DNA of 64,000 bases, taken from NCBI RefSeq assembly GCF_003144035.1, contig NZ_QFWT01000004.1, forward strand, positions 248,001-312,000, read 5' to 3'. Shown here piece by piece: positions 30,831 through 39,655 of this stretch. The position numbers and the translations under genes are program-made. Each line of letters starts with the position of its first letter. Within the stretch, counting starts at the first letter, position 1. This stretch comes from Vibrio albus (lineage in GTDB: Bacteria; Pseudomonadota; Gammaproteobacteria; Enterobacterales; Vibrionaceae). Below the pieces are notes generated by a model, which saw only the letters and a program-made list of their open reading frames with translations, was not told where the DNA came from and did no database searches.

Positions 30831-33236
30831 TTAAAGCATCCCGGACAGCCGGTTAATATCCGACTGAATGGCACCAGCGGTCACAGCTTTACCCGCCCCC
30901 GGCCCGCGAATAACCAGCGGATTATCTTTATACCAGGCACTCTCAATAGCAAAGATATTGTCACACGGCAGCAGGTTTGCCAGCGCATGGTGCTGAGGTA
31001 AAGCCTCAATACCGACTGTCGCCTGACCATTTTTCTCTAAACGGGCAACGTAACGCAGCACCTTATCTTCCCGTTGCGCCTTCGCCAGACGTTCTGCCAG
31101 TGCCTCACTCAATTCACTGCCCTGTTCAAAAAAGGCATCCAGTGACAGAGATTTCAGTGACTCAGGTACCAGAGATTCGACCTTCACCTGTTCCGGCTCC
31201 AGTTCCAGCCCCGACTCACGCGCCAGAATCACCAGCTTACGCATCACATCAGAGCCGTCCAGATCTGAGCGGGGATCGGGCTCTGTCAGCCCCTGCTGCC
31301 AGGCAAGGTCCACCAGCTCCATAAACGGCATACTGCCGTCAAACTGCTGGAACAGCCAGGAAAGCGTGCCAGAGAAAATACCAGACAGTCCGTGAATATC
31401 GTCTCCGCTCTGTTTTAAATCCTGTACGGTATGGTTTATCGGAAGGCCGGCTCCAACCGTGGCGTTGTACAGCCAGTAGCGACCCGTTTTCGCAAACGCA
31501 TCCTGGACTTTGTGATAAAAGTGTCCCGCTGCCGAACCCGCGACTTTATTGGCAGAAATCAGATGCAGGCCGCGCTCTGCGATTTCCGGATACTGCATGG
31601 CAATCGACTCGCTGGCGGTGACATCCAATACGATTACTTCGTCAAAATCAGTCTGATGGTGCAATTTTTCCAGCCATTCCTTACCATCATTCGCGACCGC
31701 TTCATCTTCAAAACGGTTCAGGGCAGTTTGTGGGTCTAACCCGGCAAAGTCGAGCCAGTAGTGGCTGTGATCCAGAATACCAATAAGATCAAAACTCATG
31801 CCCCGCCGTCTTTCCAGCTCGGCTCTTTGTTTGGCAAACAATTCGACCCAGCTGGAACCAATATTGCCTTTACCACACAATACCAGCGCAACTCGCTTCT
31901 GAGCCTGGAACAGGTGGGTGTGAAGACTCTGAACTAACTCTGCGGTTTCAGTCTGGCGCAATATCGCAACCATACTCAGCTGGGACTCAGATTCGCAGAT
32001 AAACTCAACAGCGGCACTTTTCAACTGCTGATAAAAGCCATGACTGTGAATAGGGTTGTTTGCGACCCCGGCTCCGACAACGGCTACCATTGAATAACCG
32101 TCTTTCAGCTTAATTTCAGCAGCAACGGTCAGATCCTGCAGATAACTGAGCACTCCGGAAGCCACTTCCCGGGTGTAGGCCAGCTGAACCGAAGCCTGAT
32201 CCGGATGACGTTCCCATGCCAGTGGCTGTAGCTGAGCCCTGAGCAAAGCCTCAAAGACCTCCTCCGCTGCATGCTCAAAATCATGCTGATGACCAAAGTT
32301 AAGCTCAATCAGCATCACATCATCCAGGGAGGTGATAATTTTAGCTCCCCGTCCAGACGCCAGAACCCGCTCAATGCGAGTCGACCCGGCTTCTGGCTGG
32401 TAACTGCAACGCAGCTCCAGATCTATGGCACTCTGAGAGACCGGCTGAAGCGTCCGGCTGTGTAACACCGGCGCGGCAAGGCGAGCCAGCTCGTTGGCCT
32501 CATCCAGGCGTAGTAAGGGTAACAGACAGGCATCATTCACGTTACGGGGATCCGCACTAAACACCCCGGCCACATCACTCCAAATGGTCACTTTACGCAC
32601 TTCGGCCAGAGCCCCGATCACGGTTGCCGAATAGTCGGAACCGTTACGCCCCAGCAGGACTGTCTCTCCTTGCTCATTTTTGGCAATAAAGCCGGTGATC
32701 ACGGTACGATGCCCCGGGTGCTGAGCCAGGGTTTCTTTTATCAGGGCCCAGGAGGCAGCTCGGTCCACTTCCGGCTGGGTGGATCTCTCCGCACGCAAAA
32801 ACATCCTGGCATCCACCGCTACCGCTGGCAACTCATTTTCAACCAACAGCGCAGTCATCAAGCGGGATGACCACTGCTCACCATGCGCCAGTGCTGCCGA
32901 TAACTGAGCTTCAGTTATCGGTACGACTAACTCTCCCAGTGCCGCAATTTCGTCCCTAAGCTGCTGCAGATAAGGTTCTGGCTCTGATAGCAGCTCTTCA
33001 ATCAGGTTTGACTGAAACTCGTGTATCTTCATCAGTAACTCATGCGCCAGTCGCCCGTCTTTCTGTAATGTGTTACCCCATTCAATAAGACGGTTAGTGG
33101 TATCACCGGCTGCGGATACCACTACTAAATCATCGTTCCCGGAATACTTGGACAGAATGGTGACCACTCTTTTATAACACTCGGGATTGGCAAGGCTACT
33201 GCCACCAAATTTATGCAACTGACGGGAAACGGTCAT
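30831..33236 (-). CDS. metL: Bifunctional aspartate kinase / homoserine dehydrogenase II
   Basis: An 801-residue fusion: aspartokinase at about 1-290 (HKFGGSSLANPE start), regulatory/interface region at ~310-450, and homoserine dehydrogenase at ~460-801 (LVLCGKGNIGSSWVELF NAD(P) loop, SANKVAGSAAG). It catalyses the first and third steps from aspartate toward methionine and threonine. MetL rather than ThrA is indicated by the N-terminus and by the metB neighbour. The start overlaps the metB stop by one base (TAATG), implying translational coupling, and the metBL operon would be under MetJ control. Confidence 0.96.
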   Translation of the reverse strand: MTVSRQLHKFGGSSLANPECYKRVVTILSKYSGNDDLVVVSAAGDTTNRLIEWGNTLQKDGRLAHELLMKIHEFQSNLIEELLSEPEPYLQQLRDEIAALGELVVPITEAQLSAALAHGEQWSSRLMTALLVENELPAVAVDARMFLRAERSTQPEVDRAASWALIKETLAQHPGHRTVITGFIAKNEQGETVLLGRNGSDYSATVIGALAEVRKVTIWSDVAGVFSADPRNVNDACLLPLLRLDEANELARLAAPVLHSRTLQPVSQSAIDLELRCSYQPEAGSTRIERVLASGRGAKIITSLDDVMLIELNFGHQHDFEHAAEEVFEALLRAQLQPLAWERHPDQASVQLAYTREVASGVLSYLQDLTVAAEIKLKDGYSMVAVVGAGVANNPIHSHGFYQQLKSAAVEFICESESQLSMVAILRQTETAELVQSLHTHLFQAQKRVALVLCGKGNIGSSWVELFAKQRAELERRRGMSFDLIGILDHSHYWLDFAGLDPQTALNRFEDEAVANDGKEWLEKLHHQTDFDEVIVLDVTASESIAMQYPEIAERGLHLISANKVAGSAAGHFYHKVQDAFAKTGRYWLYNATVGAGLPINHTVQDLKQSGDDIHGLSGIFSGTLSWLFQQFDGSMPFMELVDLAWQQGLTEPDPRSDLDGSDVMRKLVILARESGLELEPEQVKVESLVPESLKSLSLDAFFEQGSELSEALAERLAKAQREDKVLRYVARLEKNGQATVGIEALPQHHALANLLPCDNIFAIESAWYKDNPLVIRGPGAGKAVTAGAIQSDINRLSGML

Positions 33237-34426
33237 TAACTTTCCTCCTGAACCGTATTAAATGCTTGTTTCAAATCAGCAATCAGATCACGATAATCTT
33301 CAAGGCCGATAGACAGACGTAGTAATGTTGGTTTTATTCCAGCTTCCTGCTGCGCTTTATCGTCCATTGCTCTGTGAGTCATTGATGCCGGGTGGCAAAT
33401 CAGGCTCTCAACCCCACCCAGAGACTCAGCCAGAGAAAACAGCTGCAACTGACCAACGAAGGTTTCCAGCTGCGCCTGAGAGCCGTTAAATTCAAAACTA
33501 AGCATAGAGCCAAAGCCCTTTTGCTGTTTTTTCGCGATCTCGTGCCCTTTATGATCAGGCAGGCTCGGATGATAGATCACACTCACCATTGAAGACTGCT
33601 GCAGGTAAGCCAATACCGCATTGGCGTTTTCTTCATGTACCCGCATCCGGGCACCAAGAGTACGAATACCCCGCAAAGTCAGGTAACTGTCAAACGGCGT
33701 TCCAGTGGAACCTATACAGTTCCCCCACCACGCCAGCTCTTCGGCTTTTTCCTTCTGTGCCGCGATGATGACACCACCAATCACATCAGAATGGCCGTTG
33801 ATATACTTGGTTGTTGAGTGGATAACAAAATCCGCGCCCAGCTCCAGAGGCTTTTGGTATATAGGTGTCAAAAAGGTATTATCCACCGCCACCATGGCCC
33901 CAACCTGTTTGGCCTGGGTACACACTTTTTCAATATCCGTCACCCTGACCAGTGGATTCGACGGAGTTTCCAGCAGAATAAGCTTCGGCTTCAGTGCCAG
34001 AGCGTTCTGCATCGCTTTATCGTCTGAAGGATCGATAAAAAGAACCTTAAAATCCCCTTTCACCGCTCGTGAATTAAATAAGCGGTAGGTGCCCCCATAG
34101 CAGTCATTCGGAGCAACAATCAGATCATCCGGTGACAGGTAAGCAGACACCAGCAAATTAAGGGCAGCCGTTCCGCAGTTCGTCACTACGGCACCTTCAC
34201 CACCTTCGAGCTCACTCAGCGCTTCTTCCAGCAGACTGCGGTTCGGGTTGCCAGAACGGGTATAGTCATACTTAGGAACATCACCAAAAGCCGGAAACGC
34301 ATAATTTGTTGAAAGATAGATAGGTGGGACCACGGCATGATGCTGAGTGTCAGACTCAATACCGGTACGAACCGCCACCGTATTTTGCTGAAAATTCAGG
34401 CTGGCTTTAGCTTTTGAATCAGTCAT
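33236..34426 (-). CDS. metB: Cystathionine gamma-synthase
   Basis: A 396-residue Cys/Met-metabolism PLP enzyme that condenses an activated homoserine with cysteine. PLP lysine lies in HSTTKYINGHSDVIGG; other family motifs are YTRSGNPNRSLLEEAL, SGTAAL-type TNCGTAALNLL and LGGVESLICHPASMTH. It is the first gene of metBL, divergent from metJ, with three MetJ boxes about 125 bp upstream of its start. Confidence 0.95.
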   Translation of the reverse strand: MTDSKAKASLNFQQNTVAVRTGIESDTQHHAVVPPIYLSTNYAFPAFGDVPKYDYTRSGNPNRSLLEEALSELEGGEGAVVTNCGTAALNLLVSAYLSPDDLIVAPNDCYGGTYRLFNSRAVKGDFKVLFIDPSDDKAMQNALALKPKLILLETPSNPLVRVTDIEKVCTQAKQVGAMVAVDNTFLTPIYQKPLELGADFVIHSTTKYINGHSDVIGGVIIAAQKEKAEELAWWGNCIGSTGTPFDSYLTLRGIRTLGARMRVHEENANAVLAYLQQSSMVSVIYHPSLPDHKGHEIAKKQQKGFGSMLSFEFNGSQAQLETFVGQLQLFSLAESLGGVESLICHPASMTHRAMDDKAQQEAGIKPTLLRLSIGLEDYRDLIADLKQAFNTVQEES

Positions 34427-34550
34427 AGAGGTTTCCTTTCCGGGTGGTTATGTATGTTGAGCAGTGCCAATACTAATACACATTATCTCTTTGAAAGAGC
34501 CTCTGATTAGTTCGACTTGGTCACTTTACTTGTAGTTTTTTAAGCCGTCA

Positions 34551-34574
34551 ATAGCTCTAGACGTCTATATGTCT
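34551..34574. promoter_or_regulatory. MetJ operator in the metB-metJ divergent promoter
   Basis: ATAGCTCT AGACGTCT ATATGTCT: three contiguous octamers, the central one a perfect met box. It should control metBL and autoregulate metJ. Confidence 0.85.
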
Positions 34575-34734
34575 TTGCTTATGGCGGTAAATCCGGATAA
34601 AATTCATGCTTATTACTGGTGATTCCCTGTTAATTGAAGTTACAGCAAAGCCGTCAGTGAATCCATGCTGAAATGGCACGAGCTGAAACTAAAGTCTACC
34701 GGGTGTAGTTACAATTTTAGAATGAAGGTGCGTA

Positions 34735-35052
34735 ATGGCTGACTGGAATGGCGACTATATTAGTCCCTATGCGGAACATGGAAAAAAAAGCGAACAGGTA
34801 AAAAAAATCACGGTTTCTATTCCGTTGAAAGTGTTGAAAATTCTGACGGATGAACGTACAAGACGTCAAATCAATAACCTGCGTCATGCCACCAACAGTG
34901 AGTTGCTATGTGAGGCATTTCTGCACGCCTACACCGGCCAGCCACTACCAACGGATGAAGATTTACGAAAAGACCGTCCTGATGATATCCCGGCAGAGAC
35001 CAAGGCGTTGATGACGGAAATGGGGATTGAGTTCGAGTCGTTTGACGACTAG
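34735..35052 (+). CDS. metJ: Methionine repressor MetJ
   Basis: A 105-residue ribbon-helix-helix repressor using S-adenosylmethionine as corepressor. The DNA-contact strand [15 protein letters not shown] (~23-37), [23 protein letters not shown] helix region and C-terminus match MetJ of enterobacteria. It is transcribed away from metB across the MetJ boxes. Unusually, its stop codon (TAG, 35050-35052) is part of the first unit of an eight-copy GACTAGA array that continues into the 3' untranslated region. Confidence 0.97.
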   Translation: MADWNGDYISPYAEHGKKSEQVKKITVSIPLKVLKILTDERTRRQINNLRHATNSELLCEAFLHAYTGQPLPTDEDLRKDRPDDIPAETKALMTEMGIEFESFDD

Positions 35053-35102
35053 AGACTAGAGACTAGAGACTAGAGACTAGAGACTAGAGACTAGAGACTA
35101 GA
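35047..35102 (+). repeat. Perfect 7-bp tandem repeat (GACTAGA x 8) covering the metJ stop codon
   Basis: Eight uninterrupted identical heptamers occupy 56 bp. The first unit overlaps the last codon and TAG stop of metJ. Such arrays are prone to slippage, so copy number may vary between strains without changing MetJ. Confidence 0.95.
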
Positions 35103-35137
35103 GAAAGAGTACAGAGCGCTGCGCTTAAAGAATACAG

Positions 35138-35179
35138 AAAACCCAATCATTGTCTTTATAAGTCAATTGATTGGGTTTT
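35138..35179. terminator. Bidirectional terminator between metJ and malic enzyme gene
   Basis: AAAACCCAATCA (35138-35149) and TGATTGGGTTTT (35168-35179) form a 12-bp stem with A and T flanks between convergent genes. Confidence 0.8.
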
Positions 35180-35220
35180 ATAGTATCTAGCTTCTAGCTT
35201 CTAGCAGCGAAGCGGTCTAG
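35174..35220 (+). repeat. Dispersed CTAG-rich element, copy 2
   Basis: GGTTTTATAGTATCTAG, then two CTTCTAG heptamers, then CAGCGAAGCGGTCTAG. It matches the element at 30786-30818 except for the two inserted heptamers. Confidence 0.6.
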
Positions 35221-35253
35221 CCTCAGATATTCCTGTATTCTGCTTTATCTCTC

Positions 35254-36543
35254 TTACGCCATATAATTCTTCGGCATATCGATTCGTGCGACGCCGGAAT
35301 CAACCGCTGCCTGTGCAACCGCTTTAGCGACTCGTGGCAGAAGGCGTGGGTCCATCGGTTTTGGAATAATGTATTCCATGCTGAATTCCAAATCGGTTAC
35401 GCCTGCCGCTTTTTTCACTTCTTCCGGAACCGGCTCTTTCGCCAGTTGACGAATAGCTTCTACAGCCGCCAGTTTCATTTCATCATTGATCTCACTGGCA
35501 CGTACATCCAATGCGCCACGGAAGATAAACGGGAAACAGATAACGTTGTTCACCTGGTTCGGATAGTCAGAACGGCCTGTACCCATGATCAGGTCATCAC
35601 GCACGGCATGTGCCAGTTCAGGCTTAATCTCTGGGTCCGGGTTAGAACAGGCAAATACAACCGGCTTGTCCGCCATCAGTTTGAGCGCATCCGCTGGCAA
35701 CAGATCCGGTCCGGATACACCAAGGAACAGATCCGCACCGTCAATAACATCTTCCAGAGTGCGTTTATCCGTGTTGTTTGCAAACAGCTTCTTATGTTCA
35801 TTCAAATCTTCACGGCGAGTATGGATAACACCTTTGCGATCCAGCATGTAGATCTTCTCACGCTGAGCACCACACTTAATCAGCAGTTCCATACAAGCAA
35901 TAGCCGCCGCACCTGCGCCAAGACAAACGATCTTAGACTCAGACAACTCTTTACCCTGCAGCTCTATCGCATTCAACATGCCCGCAGCCGTCACGATAGC
36001 GGTACCATGCTGGTCATCATGAAATACCGGAACATCACAACGTTCAATCAGGCGGCGTTCAATCTCAAAACAGTCAGGAGCCTTAATGTCTTCCAGGTTA
36101 ATGCCACCAAATGTATCGGCAATATTGGCAACCGTATCGACAAACTCGTCGATGGTGCGGTGTTTCACTTCAATATCAATCGAATCCAGACCGGCAAATC
36201 GCTTAAACAGCAATGCCTTACCTTCCATTACCGGTTTTGAAGCCAAAGGCCCCAGGTTACCCAGACCCAGAATAGCGGTACCATTAGAAATCACGGCCAC
36301 CATATTGCCTTTACCGGTGTATTTGTAGACATTATTGATATCCTGCGCGATTTCACGGACAGGCTCGGCCACACCTGGGCTGTATGCCAGCGCCAGATCC
36401 TCGACAGAATCCGCTGGCTTGGTCAGTGCCACACCAATCTTACCCGCCGTGGGATAAGCATGATAATGCAAAGCCTGTTGGCGAAGGTCTTCTTTGCGGG
36501 AGTCATCGGATGGTGTTGTTGAGGACGATGTATTTGAAGGCAT
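35254..36543 (-). CDS. maeB: NADP-type malic enzyme, short form
   Basis: A 429-residue malic enzyme that decarboxylates malate to pyruvate with reduction of NAD(P). It contains the malic N-domain (GLGNLGPLASKPVMEGKALLF, then FHDDQHGTAIV) and the Rossmann domain (IVCLGAGAAAIACMELL). It lacks the ~330-residue phosphotransacetylase-like C-terminal domain of E. coli MaeB, so it belongs to the short bacterial class; the symbol is by similarity. The N-terminal ~18 residues are a Ser/Thr-rich stretch. The gene lies between metJ and rpmE, an order seen in vibrios. Confidence 0.85.
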   Translation of the reverse strand: MPSNTSSSTTPSDDSRKEDLRQQALHYHAYPTAGKIGVALTKPADSVEDLALAYSPGVAEPVREIAQDINNVYKYTGKGNMVAVISNGTAILGLGNLGPLASKPVMEGKALLFKRFAGLDSIDIEVKHRTIDEFVDTVANIADTFGGINLEDIKAPDCFEIERRLIERCDVPVFHDDQHGTAIVTAAGMLNAIELQGKELSESKIVCLGAGAAAIACMELLIKCGAQREKIYMLDRKGVIHTRREDLNEHKKLFANNTDKRTLEDVIDGADLFLGVSGPDLLPADALKLMADKPVVFACSNPDPEIKPELAHAVRDDLIMGTGRSDYPNQVNNVICFPFIFRGALDVRASEINDEMKLAAVEAIRQLAKEPVPEEVKKAAGVTDLEFSMEYIIPKPMDPRLLPRVAKAVAQAAVDSGVARIDMPKNYMA

Positions 36544-36747
36544 TATTCTTTGTTCCTAAAAGGTTAGAGGAAAACGATTAAGTGGTGTCAATTTTAGGCG
36601 ATCCGCTTCAAACTTCATAGTTCTGCCCGTTGATATTTTAATAACTTTAACAACCAGATTATGCAACAAGGATAGGTTTATTATTGATATCTGGAGCAGA
36701 TATTGAGCCAATTCCAGTCATTAAAACATGTTTATCTTTCAGGTATG

Positions 36748-36775
36748 AAAAAAGGACGCCTGAGCGTCCTTTTTT
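36748..36775 (-). terminator. Terminator of rpmE
   Basis: AAAAAAGGACGC-CTGA-GCGTCCTTTTTT; on the minus strand it follows the rpmE stop by about 30 bp. Confidence 0.9.
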
Positions 36776-36803
36776 AAATTCGGTATAACTACGGTTGCAG
36801 CTA

Positions 36804-37022
36804 TTACTTCTTGCTGGAAAGAGCACCGAAACGCTTGTTGAAGCGATCAACACGGCCGCCTGTATCAACGATACGTTGCTTACCAGTGTAGAATGGGTGA
36901 CATTTGTCACATACGTCCAGGTGGATGCTGTCTTTACCAAGAGTTGAGTTGAACTCAAAAGAGTTGCCGCAAGAACAAGTTGCTTTTACAGCTTTGTATT
37001 CAGGATGGATACCTGTTTTCAT
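36804..37022 (-). CDS. rpmE: 50S ribosomal protein L31, zinc-binding type
   Basis: The protein has 72 residues starting [20 protein letters not shown]. Cysteines at 16, 18, 37 and 40 (CSC and CDKC) bind zinc, which marks the C+ type L31 rather than the zinc-free paralogue YkgM. It sits on the large subunit near the 5S rRNA bridge. The start at 37022 is chosen because the family begins exactly here; an upstream extension to 37088 is not conserved. It diverges from priA as in E. coli. Confidence 0.97.
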   Translation of the reverse strand: MKTGIHPEYKAVKATCSCGNSFEFNSTLGKDSIHLDVCDKCHPFYTGKQRIVDTGGRVDRFNKRFGALSSKK

Positions 37023-37258
37023 GGGGAAAACCTCATTATAGGCCGTGTCGCCATCCGATTCAGAGCCGGACACCACACGTATAGTCAAAAATAGGTCAGC
37101 GCGAATTTACACTGTACCGCTAAGGCGCAGTATAGTAATGAATCCGCTCTCAGGGATCAACAAATTTGATACTTTTTTCATCGTTTTTTTATTCCTCTTT
37201 TCCCTTATCCCTTATTCCATTACTATCATTCGGCTACTCACCCTAAGCAAGGTACCTC

Positions 37259-39460
37259 ATGCGCCCGACCATCGCCCAAGTTGTTCTTCCCGTCCCGTTG
37301 GATAAAAGGTTTGATTACCGGATTCAGGCGCACCAGTTTCCTGTCATCGGCGGACGGGTTTCAGTCCCTTTCGGGCCAAAGACATTAACCGGCGTCGTCG
37401 TTGCGTTAACCCATAAATCAGATTTCCCTGCAGAGCAGCTAAAAGATATCCGTCAGGTACTGGACAGTGCGCCGGTATGGCCGGAAAAACTTTACCAGCT
37501 ATTAAACTGGAGTAGTCAGTTTTATCTCTACCCTCTGGGTGAAACCCTGCTTAATGCGATGCCATCCGCACTCAGAAAAGGCAAACCCGCTGATTTCACC
37601 TCACAGGTCGAATGGCACATCACCGAGAAAGGAAAAGACCAGCTAATGGCTGGATTTGGCCGGGCCGTAAAACAGGCGAAAGTGATGACGATGCTGGAAG
37701 ACAGACCTCTACCTCATCAACGTATGCTGGATGAAGAGATTTCCTCGACTGTCTTAAAGACCCTACAGGAGAAAGGCTGGATAGAATCAACCGATATCAA
37801 GCCGCAACGGGTGTCATGGCCCCAGCAGATTGAATCCGAATCAGACAAACCCAGACTCAATGCTGAACAGGCCGTCGCGATTGCGACCATTAACAGTGCG
37901 GCTGGTTTTGGCTGTTATCTGCTGGAGGGCGTCACAGGCTCAGGCAAAACTGAAGTTTATCTGAACCTGATAAAGCCCGTACTGGAACAAGGCCGGCAGG
38001 CTCTGGTACTGGTCCCTGAAATCGGCCTCACCCCACAGACCATTAACCGGTTTAAGCGCCGCTTTAACGTGCCCGTCGAAGTAATTCATTCCGGGCTTAA
38101 TGAGACCGAACGCCTCAATGCCTGGCTGTCTGCCCGTGATAAACACGCCGGCATTGTCATCGGTACCCGTTCTGCCCTGTTCACCCCATTTCATGATCTC
38201 GGCATTATTATCGTGGATGAAGAACACGATACGTCTTATAAACAACAGGACAGCCTGCGCTACCATGCCCGCGATGTCGCGATTATGCGGGCCCATAAAG
38301 AAAACCTGCCCATTGTTCTGGGTTCAGCAACTCCGGCTCTGGAAACACTGCATAATGCCCAGACAGGAAAATACCACCACCTGACCCTGACCCAGAGAGC
38401 CGGATCTGCCGTACCCGCCACTCATAGTGTGCTGGATATAAAGGGCCTGTATCTGGAAAGCGGCCTGTCAGCCCCACTCATCGCCCGGATGAGAAAACAC
38501 CTGAATGCCGGAAGCCAGGTGATGCTGTTTCTTAACCGGCGCGGGTTTTCTCCCGCCCTCATGTGTCACGAATGTGGATGGATAGCCGACTGCCAGCGCT
38601 GTGACGCCTACTACACCTACCACCAGAACAGCAACGAGATGCGCTGCCACCACTGCGGTTCACAACGGCCGGTGGTTCACCAGTGTCAGTCGTGCGGCTC
38701 CACCCAACTGGTCACTGTCGGCGTGGGAACTGAGCAATTGGAAAAACATCTGGCCGATCTCTTTCCTGAATACAACACCATTCGTATTGACAGAGACAGT
38801 ACCCGTCGTAAAGGCAGCCTGGAAAGCGCGTTATCTGCCATTCGGAAAAAAGAGTACCAGATCCTGATCGGCACCCAGATGCTGGCCAAAGGGCACCACT
38901 TCCCGGATGTCACTCTGGTCGGCTTGCTTGATGTAGACGGCTCCCTGTACAGCAGTGATTTCCGCGCTTCCGAGCGTCTGGCTCAGCTGTTTATTCAGGT
39001 TGCCGGACGAGCAGGTCGAGCCAGTAAACCGGGAGAGGTTCTCCTGCAAAGCCACCATCCGGAACACCCACTGCTACAGGCTCTTTTATATAAGGGTTAC
39101 GACCACTTTGCGCAGACCGCACTTCAGGAAAGGAAAATGGCCGGATTACCGCCTTATACCTTTCTCACGCTATTCAGAGCCGAGGCGAATAAAGGTGAGA
39201 TGGTCGAGGAATTTTTGCGTCAGCTAAAACACACCCTGGAGGCCCACCCTACTTTCGGTGACGAATGTATGCTGCTTGGGCCAACCCCGGCCCCAATGGC
39301 AAAAAGAGCAGGCAAAGTCCGCTGGCAGCTCTTGTTGCAGACCCAGTCCCGAAAAACAATGCAACAACTTCTGCATAGTGCCCGTCCGGCAATTGCCCTG
39401 CTTCCACTGTCGAAAAAGGTCCGCTGGACAATGGATATCGAACCCCAGGATTTTAGTTAG
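37259..39460 (+). CDS. priA: Primosomal helicase PriA
   Basis: A 733-residue superfamily 2 helicase that reloads the replisome at stalled forks. N-terminal 3'-DNA-binding domain (~1-105, ...QVVLPVPLDKRFDYRI), Walker A GVTGSGKTEVYL, Walker B DEEHD, and a zinc domain with paired cysteines (CHECGWIADCQRC, CHHCG, CQSCGS) between the two helicase lobes. Length equals E. coli PriA. The order rpmE-priA-cytR-ftsN-hslVU is conserved with E. coli. Confidence 0.98.
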   Translation: MRPTIAQVVLPVPLDKRFDYRIQAHQFPVIGGRVSVPFGPKTLTGVVVALTHKSDFPAEQLKDIRQVLDSAPVWPEKLYQLLNWSSQFYLYPLGETLLNAMPSALRKGKPADFTSQVEWHITEKGKDQLMAGFGRAVKQAKVMTMLEDRPLPHQRMLDEEISSTVLKTLQEKGWIESTDIKPQRVSWPQQIESESDKPRLNAEQAVAIATINSAAGFGCYLLEGVTGSGKTEVYLNLIKPVLEQGRQALVLVPEIGLTPQTINRFKRRFNVPVEVIHSGLNETERLNAWLSARDKHAGIVIGTRSALFTPFHDLGIIIVDEEHDTSYKQQDSLRYHARDVAIMRAHKENLPIVLGSATPALETLHNAQTGKYHHLTLTQRAGSAVPATHSVLDIKGLYLESGLSAPLIARMRKHLNAGSQVMLFLNRRGFSPALMCHECGWIADCQRCDAYYTYHQNSNEMRCHHCGSQRPVVHQCQSCGSTQLVTVGVGTEQLEKHLADLFPEYNTIRIDRDSTRRKGSLESALSAIRKKEYQILIGTQMLAKGHHFPDVTLVGLLDVDGSLYSSDFRASERLAQLFIQVAGRAGRASKPGEVLLQSHHPEHPLLQALLYKGYDHFAQTALQERKMAGLPPYTFLTLFRAEANKGEMVEEFLRQLKHTLEAHPTFGDECMLLGPTPAPMAKRAGKVRWQLLLQTQSRKTMQQLLHSARPAIALLPLSKKVRWTMDIEPQDFS

Positions 39461-39493
39461 TCATTCACCAGTATTTTGTTTCAATAAGTTTTA

Positions 39494-39509
39494 TGTGATA
39501 AGAGTCACA
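39494..39509. promoter_or_regulatory. CRP site upstream of cytR
   Basis: TGTGA-TAAGAG-TCACA is a perfect match to the CRP consensus, about 150 bp before the cytR ATG. CRP activation of cytR with CytR autorepression is known in E. coli. Confidence 0.8.
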
Positions 39510-39655
39510 CTAGCGGTGTAAGTTCTGTTAATCTCGCCGTAACTTGTGGTGAGCTAAATACATACACTTAGAGCATGACATTAGGTATGATTGATTAAAG
39601 TGCTCTACAGCCGCGACACCTCGCTCAATAACCGGAAATATAAGAGGTCAACTAT

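Noticed and set aside
35047..35102. Heptamer array considered as a CRISPR or integron attC remnant
   Set aside because: Units are 7 bp with no spacers, no cas or integrase gene is present, and there is no attC symmetry.
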